Assembly: GCF_000421265.1 (NCBI RefSeq)
Contig: NZ_ATWN01000007.1
Span: 62,001 to 126,000 of the forward strand
DNA from: Thalassospira lucentensis MCCC 1A00383 = DSM 14000
Lineage (GTDB): Bacteria; Pseudomonadota; Alphaproteobacteria; Rhodospirillales; Thalassospiraceae
DNA length: 64,000 nucleotides
Direction: 5' to 3'
Below are positions 54,377-63,826 of this stretch, one piece after another (positions within the stretch are counted from its first letter, which is position 1; every line of letters begins with the position of its first letter). The notes under the pieces are model-generated. The model had not been told where the DNA came from. It saw nothing but the letters and a program-made list of their open reading frames with translations, and made no database searches. The position numbers and the translations under genes are program-made.

Positions 54377-55030
54377 TCAGGCTTCCCAACCGAGCTGCAT
54401 CGCAATTTTGACTGCCTGAGTACGATTGGCGGCACCAAGCTTTTTGAAAATACCCGTCAGGTGGACTTTGACGGTGATTTCACGCACTGTAAGTTGCTTG
54501 GCTATTTCCTTATTCGACAGGCCTTTGGTCAGCAGAGCAAGAACTTCGCGTTCGCGATTGGTCAACTGACGCAAAGGATTGTCAGGTGACAGGCCGTCCA
54601 GATCAATCTCGCCAGGACGCATTTTTGTACCGTCATCTTCAAGCAAAGCTGATGGAATGTATTTCTCACCTGACATGATCAAGCGCAATGCATTGATCAG
54701 TGATTTTCCCGACAATGTTTTTGGCAGATAGCCAGAGGCACCATGCTCGAGCGCGTTCAAAACGTCACTGCGCTTAACTGATCCAGACAGAATGACAACC
54801 GGAATTTCCGGGTGCTTTTGACGCATGACGGTTAAGCCCGAAAGGCCGTTCATCCCCGGCATGTTCAAATCAAGAATGGTCAGCTCGACTTGCGTTTCCC
54901 CGTCGACAACTGAAAGCGCCTCGGCAAAATCCTTCGCCTGAGAGATTTCAACTTCCGGCGCCGCCGTTTTAAGGAAGGAAGTGATCCCGTCTCTGACGAG
55001 GTCGTGGTCGTCTGCTAGCAGGATGTTCAT
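54377..55030 (-). CDS. NarL/LuxR-family response regulator
   Basis: 217 residues. Receiver domain with phospho-acceptor D54 in LTILDLNMPGMNG and K103 in SGYLPKTLSGKS. The C-terminal LuxR helix-turn-helix contains LTNREREVLALLTKGLSNKEIAKQL near 155-179. DNA-binding two-component output; targets unknown. Convergent with the hybrid kinase, separated by the dyad terminator. Confidence 0.93.
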   Translation of the reverse strand: MNILLADDHDLVRDGITSFLKTAAPEVEISQAKDFAEALSVVDGETQVELTILDLNMPGMNGLSGLTVMRQKHPEIPVVILSGSVKRSDVLNALEHGASGYLPKTLSGKSLINALRLIMSGEKYIPSALLEDDGTKMRPGEIDLDGLSPDNPLRQLTNREREVLALLTKGLSNKEIAKQLTVREITVKVHLTGIFKKLGAANRTQAVKIAMQLGWEA

Positions 55031-55317
55031 TTTTGTGCCGTACCCGTTTTTGTCCGAGCTTAGGACATGTGTCCGTCCGCGTCAGAAACGCGACCGCACC
55101 CAAGATACGGAATCGCGTAAATCTATAATGTTTAGTTCAAGCGTCCCCCCCGGACGCGCGCGCAGCATTCAACAAAATGGGGGGCCTGTCAAACGGCAGG
55201 ATAGTTTCTGGTTTTCTGAACTATCCCATTGAATAGGGTATTATGTTCAAGGGTAGATGTTCTGTCGCGCTTTGCATAGTATATGGGGAGCGGAAGCAGA
55301 CTTCGCGAGGTCCAAAA
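55031..55317. other. Gap between response regulator and SprA-related gene
   Basis: 287 bases. It holds the promoter of the response regulator. The only notable sequence is ATCCCATTGAATAGGGT near 55224, an imperfect CCC/GGG dyad. No gene supported; a 147-codon frame at 55243 is antisense to the SprA-related gene. Confidence 0.35.
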
Positions 55318-56061
55318 TCAAATAGAAATCGAGATGCCCTGTCTCGCGTCGTTCCCGTTTTCGTTGTTAGACGCAATGGATTCTATCGGTTTAGGCGATT
55401 CGTCGCTGGCTTGTGCTGTTGCACGTTGCAAGCTTGCCTGACGGAAGGCCGCCATATCGGCACCGGACGGTGCATTAGGGGCAAGTGCTGCGTTCTGCAA
55501 GGTCGCCAGTGCGCGATCACGATCCGCCGCAGATCCAGTCATCGATACACCAACATCAACGTGTCCACCGATTGCATATGCTTTGCCATCTGGCCCGATC
55601 TGATATTCATACTGTGGCGCAGACCCATAAGGACCCGCTGCGGCGGCATGGGCTTTTTCTTCTTGTTTGACGGCGGAATCACGTGATTGCAACTGTTCAA
55701 CAACGGCCTTTTCCGCCGGATCAAGGTCTGTATCGCCAGAAATGCTGCTGTTCGTATTTTGACCGGCTTGTTCTTCACTGGTTTCACGCGCCTGACGATA
55801 CTCCGCGCGGCTAACACCGCCCGCAACGGCTTGTGCTTCAGTCAGGGTGCGGGGATCAACGATGCGTGTCCGTGCAGCGTCACTGTCTTGGCCCGCAATT
55901 GCATAGGGTGATGAACTGCCAGTGCTCGAAGGCGCAACTTCGATAGCTTCGTATTCGGCCAAAACTTGTCCATCAGCAGTTCGTGCGATTTCCTGAACAT
56001 TCAGGACTACGCCCATTCTGCCGCTATTGGGGTTGGCAATGGTTTGACCGGTTGCAATCAT
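55318..56061 (-). CDS. SprA-related / putative metalloprotease CJM1_0395-like protein with damaged HExxH
   Basis: 247 residues, no signal peptide. The conserved core LDPAEKAVVEQLQSRDSAVK, AAAAGPYGSAPQYEYQIGPDG and KAYAIGGHVDVGVS (about residues 110-180) is that of the PF12118 SprA-related family, which I recall having an R-A-H-E-x-A-H zinc motif. Here the equivalent is V-K-Q-E-E-K-A-H: the first histidine is glutamate, so zinc protease activity is doubtful. Low-complexity N- and C-terminal tails. Some members are linked to surface or flagellar functions, but no such genes are adjacent. Family assignment rather confident, function not. Confidence 0.72.
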   Translation of the reverse strand: MIATGQTIANPNSGRMGVVLNVQEIARTADGQVLAEYEAIEVAPSSTGSSSPYAIAGQDSDAARTRIVDPRTLTEAQAVAGGVSRAEYRQARETSEEQAGQNTNSSISGDTDLDPAEKAVVEQLQSRDSAVKQEEKAHAAAAGPYGSAPQYEYQIGPDGKAYAIGGHVDVGVSMTGSAADRDRALATLQNAALAPNAPSGADMAAFRQASLQRATAQASDESPKPIESIASNNENGNDARQGISISI

Positions 56062-56271
56062 ATAGCTTTGTAAGCTCTAGGTTTATCTATGCACTGTATA
56101 TCCAACAGAATAGCAGATAATGATCTTTCTGTCTTGTGCATGATTTGCGGACCAGGTTGAGGGCTTCTCGTGTCTTGCGAAAAGGGGGCCTTGCTGCTAT
56201 CAGAATGACCGAATTTAAAGTGCCGTGATAGTTATCGTTCATAAACACATCAGACAGGAATTCCGAGGAAC

Positions 56272-57303
56272 ATGCTCGACTTTGCCATTCCCGCCCATGA
56301 AAAGGTGCTGGTTACCGGTGCTGCCGGTTTTATTGGATCGCACCTTTGTCTGAAGCTGCTTGAGCAAGGGACGACTGTTGTTGGCCTTGATAACGTCAAT
56401 GACTATTATGACGTGAACCTCAAAGAAGCCCGTCTGGCGCGGATTGAAGGCAAACCAGGTTTCAAGTTTGTTCGCATGGACCTTGAAGACCGCGACGGTA
56501 TTGCCGACCTGTTTGCTACGGAAAAGCCGACCTATGTTGTTAACCTGGCTGCTCAGGCTGGTGTGCGGTATTCGATTGAAAACCCGCATGCCTATATTGA
56601 TGCCAACCTTGTCGGGTTTACCAACATCCTCGAAGGATGTCGCCATAACGGCGTGAAGCATCTTGTCTATGCGTCAAGCAGCTCGGTTTATGGCATGAAT
56701 ACTGAGATGCCGTTCTCGGTCCATCACAATGTCGATCACCCAATCAGCCTGTATGCCGCGTCGAAAAAGGCAAATGAACTGATGGCCCATACCTATAGCC
56801 ATCTCTATAGCTTGCCGACGACAGGACTGCGATTCTTTACTGTATATGGACCGTGGGGGCGTCCGGATATGGCGCTTTTCTTGTTCACCAAGGCCATTCT
56901 CGAAGGCAAACCGATCAACGTGTTCAATCAGGGCAAAATGCGCCGCGATTTCACCTATGTCGATGACATTGTCGAAGGTGTTCATCGCTGCATCTCGACC
57001 GTGGCGGAACCAAATGCGAACTGGAAACCGGCAAAACCGGACCCGGCAACCAGCTCGGCTCCCTACCGCGTGTTTAACATCGGCAACAATAGCCCGGTTG
57101 AGCTGATGCATATGATCGAAACTCTTGAGAAGGCGCTGGGCAAAACGGCCGAGAAAAATATGCTGCCGATGCAGGATGGCGATGTTCCGGCCACTTATGC
57201 TGATGTTGATGCCCTGACCGATGCAGTTGGCTTTAAACCGGAAACCTCAATCGAGACCGGGATTGGCAATTTTGTTGCGTGGTACCGCTCCTTTTACGGA
57301 TAA
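56272..57303 (+). CDS. UDP-glucuronate 4-epimerase-type NAD-dependent epimerase
   Basis: 343 residues of the short-chain dehydrogenase/epimerase superfamily. NAD motif [16 protein letters not shown] near 18-33, [17 protein letters not shown] near 41-57 (typical of the LpsL/Cap1J subgroup), catalytic YAASKKANE near 161-169 and [15 protein letters not shown] near 186-200. Produces UDP-galacturonate from UDP-glucuronate for LPS or capsule. Seven bases before the flippase gene. Together with the glycosyltransferases at 45-50 kb it supports acidic surface polysaccharide synthesis. Confidence 0.88.
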   Translation: MLDFAIPAHEKVLVTGAAGFIGSHLCLKLLEQGTTVVGLDNVNDYYDVNLKEARLARIEGKPGFKFVRMDLEDRDGIADLFATEKPTYVVNLAAQAGVRYSIENPHAYIDANLVGFTNILEGCRHNGVKHLVYASSSSVYGMNTEMPFSVHHNVDHPISLYAASKKANELMAHTYSHLYSLPTTGLRFFTVYGPWGRPDMALFLFTKAILEGKPINVFNQGKMRRDFTYVDDIVEGVHRCISTVAEPNANWKPAKPDPATSSAPYRVFNIGNNSPVELMHMIETLEKALGKTAEKNMLPMQDGDVPATYADVDALTDAVGFKPETSIETGIGNFVAWYRSFYG

Positions 57304-57309
57304 ACGAAG

Positions 57310-58608
57310 TTGAAATTTGCCGCCATTTTTGTGCTGTTCGCCAATGCGTTCTCGGCGGGCATGATGTTTCTGGCCAGCGTGTTCATCTCACGCTATGGCG
57401 GCAAGGAGCTGTTTGGTTTTTTTAGTGTTGTACTTGGTGTCGTTGTAATTGGGGCAAAAGTTTCAACACTTGGCCTTGATGTTGCGATCGTAAGGTTTTT
57501 ACCAAAATATAGCACTGAGGGACGGGCGGATGCTGCAGGTGGTATAAAGCGTGTCGCAATAGGGCTAACATTGGTATTTTCGTTAGTCGGCGCATTGATC
57601 TTTGGAACTATGCTGTATTACATGCGTGCATTTCCGGGGGCGGTCTCATTTACTGTGGCGTTAGCATTGCCGATGGCTTCTTTGCTGGCTATTTTTCAGA
57701 ATATCATTCGTGCAGATGGAAATGTTTCAAGGGCGGTCATTGGCGAGGCTGTCGTGCGACCGGCAACGTTTATGGTGTTTCTGGTTGCTGTTCAGTTTCT
57801 TTTATATGACGGATTAGGGAACTTTACGGTTGGCCTAGGTTACACACTTGCCCTGACAGCTTCCTTAGTCACCGTAATTGTGCTTGTTGTCGTGGATAAA
57901 AAGGTTAATTGGGCTGGCGACTTCAGTTTAGCTTCGGATGATTTTCGGCAATGGTTATCTCATGGTGTTAACTTGTTGTTGTCTGAGTCTGCTACAGCTC
58001 TATTGAATCAATCCCCTATTGTTCTTGCCGGTATATTGCTCTCTGCGGCGGAAGCCGGTGAAATGAGTGCTGTCATTCGTTTGGCAATGCTGGTGATTTT
58101 TGCTCTGACGGCCGTGCAATCCATTATAACGCCGTTCCTGTCGCGTGCGATGTCCAATAACAATACAGACGAACTCCAGGCGCTTGTTGCCCGAGCGACT
58201 GGATTTACAATGGCCGTCGCATTGCCTGTGTGTGGAATCTTTTTTGCCTTTGCTCCAGAGCTTCTAGGCTTTTTTGGCGAAGGGTATGTTCAAGCCGTTC
58301 CGTTGCTTCGCATCATGCTCATGGCATATTTCCTTTACGCTGCTGCGGGGCCAGCCGTCTCCCTTATGACGATGACAGGTCAGCACAAGGTTGCCCGAAC
58401 CGTAATCTGTTGGGCGGCTGTAATCATGATGTTGGCAGGTGCTGCTGCCATGAGTTTTGGTGGGTTGACACCGGCGGTTTGGGTTTCAGGTGCAGTGGTC
58501 GCAATTTATCCTCATGTATTGGCTGTTTTATGTCGTTCTCGTTTGGGGGTTGACCCGACGGTGTTTTCGCTTCGGTTCCTTTTAAAACGATATAAAGACA
58601 AAACCTAG
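57310..58608 (+). CDS. Polysaccharide flippase-like membrane protein (Wzx/MATE fold)
   Basis: 432 residues with about 12-14 hydrophobic segments and the oligosaccharide-flippase pattern: FISRYGGKELFGFFSVVLGVVV near residue 27 and LLRIMLMAYFLYAAAGPAVSLMTMTGQ in the C-terminal half. Presumed to move lipid-linked glycans across the inner membrane. Starts with TTG just after the epimerase stop. Its base composition appears somewhat more AT-rich than the flanking genes, which is common for such loci. Confidence 0.82.
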   Translation: MKFAAIFVLFANAFSAGMMFLASVFISRYGGKELFGFFSVVLGVVVIGAKVSTLGLDVAIVRFLPKYSTEGRADAAGGIKRVAIGLTLVFSLVGALIFGTMLYYMRAFPGAVSFTVALALPMASLLAIFQNIIRADGNVSRAVIGEAVVRPATFMVFLVAVQFLLYDGLGNFTVGLGYTLALTASLVTVIVLVVVDKKVNWAGDFSLASDDFRQWLSHGVNLLLSESATALLNQSPIVLAGILLSAAEAGEMSAVIRLAMLVIFALTAVQSIITPFLSRAMSNNNTDELQALVARATGFTMAVALPVCGIFFAFAPELLGFFGEGYVQAVPLLRIMLMAYFLYAAAGPAVSLMTMTGQHKVARTVICWAAVIMMLAGAAAMSFGGLTPAVWVSGAVVAIYPHVLAVLCRSRLGVDPTVFSLRFLLKRYKDKT

Positions 58609-58684
58609 CTCTCGATACACGCGTTGCGCAGTTACAGCGTTGCTGTCTGCGTTATTGTATCTATCAAATATTTATCTTTCGGGG

Positions 58685-58733
58685 AAATGGTGCTGCCGGA
58701 GAGATTTGAACTCTGACCTCTCCCTTGCAACGG
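58685..58733 (-). pseudogene. tRNA-Thr 3'-end remnant or attachment-site copy
   Basis: 42 of 43 bases match the 3' end (CCA, acceptor, T-arm, variable region and one anticodon-stem arm) of the tRNA-Thr at 60515, with one C deleted. After 58727 the sequence departs, so no full cloverleaf can form. The anticodon-loop remnant reads GTTGCAA on the minus strand. Same orientation as the intact tRNA 1.83 kb away. Confidence 0.7.
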
Positions 58734-60514
58734 GTGTATCTAGGGCCACCGGAGGGCAATTTATCCCCATGTGTTGGTTGCGTGTTATCGATTAAGTCAG
58801 GGCTTGGACTTGACTATCTTTTCGTTGTGATTTCCCGTGCGGTACTTGATTATCCTGGCAGCTTCAGATTGTAAGGGCCCGGGATGCGCGCGAGATACAA
58901 TGTTAAAACGGTTGATAGCCACTCATTCACCGAGACTAGTTTTTCCAAACTAGTGGGAAACTTCTTCGCCCTTCTTTCCCTTCTTTGGGTGGTTGGACGC
59001 GTTGTCGATGGTCTTGGTGTACTCTATGCGTTTGATATAAGTTGGACTGATGACTTCCCGCTCAGTCTGCGTCTCGAGACGGTAACCATTTTCAGCTGTA
59101 TGTTTTCGCTCGTGCTCGGGTTTTGGGTCAGTTCGGAAGCAACCAGTTTGCGGCTGCGTGGCATTCTGTTTGGTCTCGTCGGCCTCGTACTGTCTGCAGT
59201 GCTTTTTTATCGGCTTGGTCAAGGTATTCCGTCATATCGTCCAGATCAGTTTGATACTAATTGGGTGGCGCTTTCTGGCCTTGTTACGCTGTTTTTTGCG
59301 CTGCTCGTGTGGCGATTGTTTTCTGGCTGGTTGGTCTTTTCCACTGCCCTTGTTTTGTCTGCGTTCATTATAGAAGACTTGTTGTTTGGGGCTGGAGACG
59401 TTCTCGACCACAGTATGGTATTCTGGCTCATAAAGTCAGGCGCGTGGAATACGTTCTCCAGCGTCATTATTATGGGCAGCCCTTTTTGTTTACTGGCATT
59501 CAGGGCCGACCAGATTGCTCTTGGCTATCAAGTTAAACGACGGTCTTTTGTCTGGTTGGCACGTACCTGCTCTGTGCCTTACTCTGTTTTTCGGTTTACG
59601 AATAGTGATGACCTTTTCTGGAGTAAACTGTCGGTTGTTGCTCTCCCGATATTGATCTTTCCTTTTATGTGGCGTTTCGAATTTGGCCATTTTGTCCTAC
59701 TGTGTACGCTGCTTTTTGGTGTGATTATACCGCTGATACTTGGCCGATTTTTGGGAAGGTTTGCGGATAGTCGGTACTTTAAAAAACGCACGACGTTTTT
59801 TGTGGTTGCGAGTTTGATCGTAGCTGTTAGCTACCTCTTTATTGCTGTCGCTAACATAAACGTTTTGATTTGTGCCGTTTTTGCCGTCGCATTGACGTCG
59901 TCATCGAGACGAATTGCGTCTGCTGATGCTGGCCGCAAGACCAATGGGACTATAGTACGTGCTATCTCGGTTCTGTATGGTGGAATGTTTCTAACTTTGC
60001 TTGCGGCTTTAACTTTCGGGGCCGCCAGTTCGGTATCGTTGATTTGGGATTACGGCAACCTTACTAATCTACGTTATCCGTGGCATATCGCTGTGAGTGT
60101 TCTTGTGCCGATTGTTGTTGTTTCTTTGGTGGCCAAATTACGTGGGAATTTTAGTAAGGTATCCAAAGACGCCGTGATGGTGGGATTTACCGCCTTTCTG
60201 TATTTTGCATTCGTTCAGGGAAAGTCCCCAGGCATGTCTGGTACATTGTCAGTCTTGGCGATGCTCGGAGGGACACTGTTTGGTGTGTTTGCGGGCGCAA
60301 CTTTTGAAAAGCGGAAGGGGTTCCTTGCGGGTCTGTCTGAGGCTACGTTAGAACTTTACCGCTGGGCTATCGGCTGTGTTTCCGTGCTCGTACCTGTGAC
60401 GGTCATTGCAATAGTATCTGCAGCCGTTTGCAGTGTAATTTACTATCCCATTTACTAATGGGAGCAAATGCTCCGAGTTAGCATTTATGCGATACAATAA
60501 AAAATTCTGGAAAA
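58727..60514. mobile_element. Putative tRNA-Thr-associated insert of about 1.8 kb
   Basis: Bounded on the left by the tRNA-Thr 3'-end copy and on the right by the intact tRNA-Thr 3' end, in direct orientation. This is the classical geometry of integrase-made islands at tRNA genes. It carries a single unknown membrane-protein gene and no integrase, so it would be a stripped remnant. The alternative is a decayed third tRNA-Thr gene with ordinary DNA between. Confidence 0.45.
58884..60458 (+). CDS. Unknown polytopic membrane protein
   Basis: 524 residues with about 13 hydrophobic segments and short charged loops. I recognise no family with confidence. Near the C-terminus KSPGMSGTLSVLAMLGGTLF and the following amphipathic stretch recall the middle of fused TRAP permeases (the 22962 gene has KSPGLSAFWATVLM), but the GMGLPTTA-type core of TRAP channels is missing. 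Tryptophan and phenylalanine are unusually frequent, and codon third positions are more mixed than in the neighbours. It is the only gene between the tRNA-Thr fragment and the tRNA-Thr genes, consistent with foreign origin. Start at ATG 58884 lacks a clear ribosome site. Confidence 0.65.
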   Translation: MRARYNVKTVDSHSFTETSFSKLVGNFFALLSLLWVVGRVVDGLGVLYAFDISWTDDFPLSLRLETVTIFSCMFSLVLGFWVSSEATSLRLRGILFGLVGLVLSAVLFYRLGQGIPSYRPDQFDTNWVALSGLVTLFFALLVWRLFSGWLVFSTALVLSAFIIEDLLFGAGDVLDHSMVFWLIKSGAWNTFSSVIIMGSPFCLLAFRADQIALGYQVKRRSFVWLARTCSVPYSVFRFTNSDDLFWSKLSVVALPILIFPFMWRFEFGHFVLLCTLLFGVIIPLILGRFLGRFADSRYFKKRTTFFVVASLIVAVSYLFIAVANINVLICAVFAVALTSSSRRIASADAGRKTNGTIVRAISVLYGGMFLTLLAALTFGAASSVSLIWDYGNLTNLRYPWHIAVSVLVPIVVVSLVAKLRGNFSKVSKDAVMVGFTAFLYFAFVQGKSPGMSGTLSVLAMLGGTLFGVFAGATFEKRKGFLAGLSEATLELYRWAIGCVSVLVPVTVIAIVSAAVCSVIYYPIY

Positions 60515-60589
<75 letters not shown>

Positions 60590-60614
60590 CTAAGCAGGTC
60601 GCTTAACGGGCAAA

Positions 60615-60689
60615 TGGTGCTGCTGGGGAGATTTGAACTCCCGGCCTCTCCCTTACCAAGGGAGTGCTCTACCCCTGAGCTACAGCAGC
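60615..60689 (-). tRNA. tRNA-Thr (anticodon GGT), copy 2
   Basis: 75 bases, minus strand, 25 bases from copy 1. Same anticodon arm, but the acceptor is GCTGCTG/CAGCAGC and the T-stem differs by compensated pairs (GGGAG instead of AGAGA type), so it is a diverged isoacceptor rather than an identical duplicate. Confidence 0.95.
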
Positions 60690-60889
60690 ATTAAGCCCTT
60701 TGCGGTGCGGGCGGGTTATAGGCCACGGATCCGTATTTGGTCAAGCCCGAAATAGGCGAAGTTTTTCGAATGTTCAAACATCGCAGCTTTTTGCCCTGTT
60801 TTCGTCAAGATCGGCTGTAATTTTTCGCCTGCTGTTTTATAACGTCCCGACATCTTCCCGATCATATCAACCGGAAACCGGATCACATT

Positions 60890-61063
60890 ATGACTGCAAA
60901 GAAATCCGATATCCGCCCGGCGGTGAATAAGGAACGCCAAAAGCGCGAAGCCGAAGCGCTGCGCGCCAATCTGGCCAAGCGTAAACAGCAGAAGCGTTCA
61001 CGACAGGATGCAGGCGAGGCGACAGGAAAAGACAGTCCCCAATCGGATGATGAAAAGAATTAG
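60890..61063 (+). CDS. Small basic conserved hypothetical protein, 57 residues
   Basis: Starts MTAKKSDIRPAVNKERQKRE and continues with an Arg/Lys/Ala helix (EALRANLAKRKQQKRSR), then an acidic tail ending SDDEKN. Small proteins of this kind, with a KREAEALRANLAKRKxQ-type helix, occur near murA/hisG in Rhodospirillales-like genomes, which is why I accept it despite its length and weak ribosome site. Highly charged and likely a single helix; could bind nucleic acid or a protein partner. Function unknown. Confidence 0.6.
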   Translation: MTAKKSDIRPAVNKERQKREAEALRANLAKRKQQKRSRQDAGEATGKDSPQSDDEKN

Positions 61064-61177
61064 GCATCAGCCACAGGCATCGTTTGGTTGATCTTCATGC
61101 TGTGTGGCGGGTAAAACGAATATCGCAGGATGGCGCAGTGTCGCGCAGGGACCTTTACAGTAAACAAGGGTGGCAAA

Positions 61178-61732
61178 ATGTCGGTAAGACCTGATCACTG
61201 GATACGCCAAATGGCGCAGGAAAAAGGCATGATTGAACCGTTTGTTGACGGTTTCAAACGCGATGGCGTGATTTCCTATGGGGTCAGTTCCTATGGCTAT
61301 GATGCCCGGGTTGCTGACGAGTTCAAGATTTTTACCAATGTCGACTCGGCGATTGTTGATCCCAAGGATTTTTCCGATGACGGGTTTGTTAACCGCAAGA
61401 CCGATTGTTGTGTGATCCCGCCCAACAGTTTTGCCCTGGCGCGTACGGTGGAATATTTCCGCATTCCACGCGATACGCTGGTGATCTGCCTTGGCAAGTC
61501 GACCTATGCGCGGTGCGGTATCATTGTCAATGTCACCCCGCTTGAGCCGGAATGGGAAGGGCATGTGACATTGGAGTTTTCAAACACTACACCGCTTCCG
61601 GCCCGCATTTATGCCAACGAAGGGGCGTGCCAGTTCATTTTCCTGAAAGCCGAAAGCGAATGCGATACCTCCTATGCGGATCGCGCAGGAAAATATATGG
61701 GCCAAAAAGGTGTCACACTGCCGCGCCTGTGA
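61178..61732 (+). CDS. dcd: dCTP deaminase
   Basis: Converts dCTP to dUTP for dTTP synthesis. 184 residues starting [19 protein letters not shown]. The catalytic region is [31 protein letters not shown] (about 106-136) with its key Ser, Arg and Glu, and [11 protein letters not shown] follows. ATG 61178 has an AAGGGTGG ribosome site; an in-frame upstream start at 61130 lacks one and would make the protein longer than the family. Confidence 0.96.
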   Translation: MSVRPDHWIRQMAQEKGMIEPFVDGFKRDGVISYGVSSYGYDARVADEFKIFTNVDSAIVDPKDFSDDGFVNRKTDCCVIPPNSFALARTVEYFRIPRDTLVICLGKSTYARCGIIVNVTPLEPEWEGHVTLEFSNTTPLPARIYANEGACQFIFLKAESECDTSYADRAGKYMGQKGVTLPRL

Positions 61733-61814
61733 TAAAGGCATGGCAACATATTCGGCGGTGATACGCCAAGACACGGTTTTGCTGCGCACAAAGACGCAGC
61801 ACAATGAGGATTGA

Positions 61815-63107
61815 ATGGACAAGATCAAGATTTCCGGTGGTCGCCGGTTGCAGGGTAAAATCGCTATTGGCGGTGCCAAGAATGCGGCCCTTCCGCTTAT
61901 GGCAGCCGCCCTTCTGACCGATGAAACGCTGACTCTCTCAAACCTGCCGCATCTGGCCGACATCACGTCGATGGCAAATTTGCTGGCCCAGCATGGTGTC
62001 GCGCTGCATCTCAATGGTCATGCACCCAATGGCGGTCACACGGGCCGCGTTCTGGAAATGACCGCCAAGGAAATCATCTCTACGACCGCGCCTTATGATC
62101 TTGTGCGCAAGATGCGCGCATCTGTTCTGGTTCTGGGGCCGATTGTCGCACGTTGTGGTGTCGCCCGCGTTTCGCTTCCCGGTGGTTGTGCGATTGGCAA
62201 CCGTCCGGTTGACCTGCACCTTAAGGCACTTGAAGCTATGGGGGCTGAAATCCACCTGACCGAGGGCTATATCGAAGCCCGCGCACCAGAAGGCCTTAAG
62301 GGCGGGCATGTCCTGTTCCCGCAGGTGTCTGTTGGTGCGACGGAAAATGCCCTGATGGGAGCATCCCTTGCCGATGGTGTTGTGACCATTGCCAATGCGG
62401 CCCGCGAACCCGAAGTTTCCGATCTGGCCCATTGCTTGGTTGCGATGGGGGCCGAGATCGAAGGCATCGGCACCGATACGCTTAAAGTCACCGGTAAGCC
62501 GCGCCTGCATGGTGCGGAATACTCGGTGGTACCTGATCGGATCGAAACCGGCACCTACGCGATTGCCGCGGCAATTACCGGGGGCGATATTGAACTGAGC
62601 GGTACGCGGCTTGAGCTGATCGACAGTCTGGTTGATGCCATGCGCAAGGCCGGGGTTGAGATCGAAGAAACCGACGATGGCATGAAGGTGCGCGGCAACC
62701 GCGCAACCCTTCGCGGCGTTGATGTCATGACTGAACCTTATCCCGGTTTCCCGACTGATATGCAGGCCCAGTTCATGGCGCTGATGTCGGTGGCCAATGG
62801 CGCATCCATGATCACAGAGACGATTTTTGAAAACCGCTTCATGCATGTGCCGGAATTGAGCCGCATGGGGGCGGACGTCAACGTCCATGGACGTTCGGCC
62901 ATTGTGCGCGGCAGTGCGAAGCTGTCGGGGGCCGAAGTAATGGCAACCGATCTGCGTGCGTCGGTGTCGATGGTGCTTGCGGGCTTGGCAGCCGAGGGCG
63001 AGACGGTTATTAACCGTGTCTACCATCTTGATCGCGGCTATGAGCGACTGGAAGAAAAACTGAGTTCCTGCGGGGCGCAGATCGAACGTGTCCGGGTGCC
63101 GGTCTAA
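61815..63107 (+). CDS. murA: UDP-N-acetylglucosamine 1-carboxyvinyltransferase
   Basis: First committed step of peptidoglycan precursor synthesis in the cytoplasm; target of fosfomycin. 430 residues. K22 and N23 in [10 protein letters not shown] bind substrate; the catalytic cysteine is C125 in [14 protein letters not shown], so the enzyme has the fosfomycin-sensitive cysteine rather than the aspartate variant. [14 protein letters not shown] near 312-325 and [11 protein letters not shown] near the end are the other usual blocks. hisG follows 60 bases on. Confidence 0.98.
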   Translation: MDKIKISGGRRLQGKIAIGGAKNAALPLMAAALLTDETLTLSNLPHLADITSMANLLAQHGVALHLNGHAPNGGHTGRVLEMTAKEIISTTAPYDLVRKMRASVLVLGPIVARCGVARVSLPGGCAIGNRPVDLHLKALEAMGAEIHLTEGYIEARAPEGLKGGHVLFPQVSVGATENALMGASLADGVVTIANAAREPEVSDLAHCLVAMGAEIEGIGTDTLKVTGKPRLHGAEYSVVPDRIETGTYAIAAAITGGDIELSGTRLELIDSLVDAMRKAGVEIEETDDGMKVRGNRATLRGVDVMTEPYPGFPTDMQAQFMALMSVANGASMITETIFENRFMHVPELSRMGADVNVHGRSAIVRGSAKLSGAEVMATDLRASVSMVLAGLAAEGETVINRVYHLDRGYERLEEKLSSCGAQIERVRVPV

Positions 63108-63166
63108 AGCCGGTTCGTGATTGGATTGCGATCCGGACAGTAAATAACGCGTAAGGCGACTGATTG

Positions 63167-63826
63167 ATGAGTGACGAAAAGCTGGTGCTGGCCCTGCCAA
63201 AGGGGCGCATTCTTGACGAGGTAATGCCGCTGGTGCGATCCGCCGGGATCGAACCGGAAGCCGCATTTGATGATCCCAAATCCCGTGCGCTTCGGTTTGC
63301 CACAAATCATCCGCATATCGATATCATTCGCGTGCGCAGCTTTGACGTTGCAACTTTTGTTGCCTTTGGTGCCGCCCATATCGGGGTGTGCGGCAATGAT
63401 GTTCTGATGGAATTTGACTATCCCGATATCTATGCGCCGCTTGATCTTAATATCGGGCATTGCCGTCTGGCTGTGGCCGAGCCCGAAGAAATGATTGACG
63501 GTGATGATCCATCGCGCTGGTCGCATGTGCGTGTTGCAACCAAATATCCCAATGTGACGCGCAATCATTTTTCCAAACGCGGTGTTCAGGCCGAATGCAT
63601 TAAACTGAACGGCGCGATGGAACTGGCACCGACCCTTGGTCTGTGCCGTCGCATTGTCGATCTGGTATCGACGGGCAATACGCTTAAGGCCAATGGCCTG
63701 CGCGAGATTGAACATATTGCCGATGTGACGTCACGCCTGATCGTCAACCGGGCCGCGCTTAAAACCCGTCCGACCGATGTTCAGCCATGGATTGACCGTT
63801 TCTCCGAGGTGCTCAATGCCGCTTAA
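63167..63826 (+). CDS. hisG: ATP phosphoribosyltransferase, short form
   Basis: First step of histidine synthesis. About 219 residues, so the short HisG_S type, which normally needs the HisZ regulatory subunit for activity and feedback; hisZ is not in the window. Family features: [15 protein letters not shown] at the start and [18 protein letters not shown] near 164-181, which forms the PRPP-binding loop. The ATG at 63167 follows a TTG at 63164; the ATG is used. Its end overlaps hisD by 11 bases. Confidence 0.96.
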   Translation: MSDEKLVLALPKGRILDEVMPLVRSAGIEPEAAFDDPKSRALRFATNHPHIDIIRVRSFDVATFVAFGAAHIGVCGNDVLMEFDYPDIYAPLDLNIGHCRLAVAEPEEMIDGDDPSRWSHVRVATKYPNVTRNHFSKRGVQAECIKLNGAMELAPTLGLCRRIVDLVSTGNTLKANGLREIEHIADVTSRLIVNRAALKTRPTDVQPWIDRFSEVLNAA

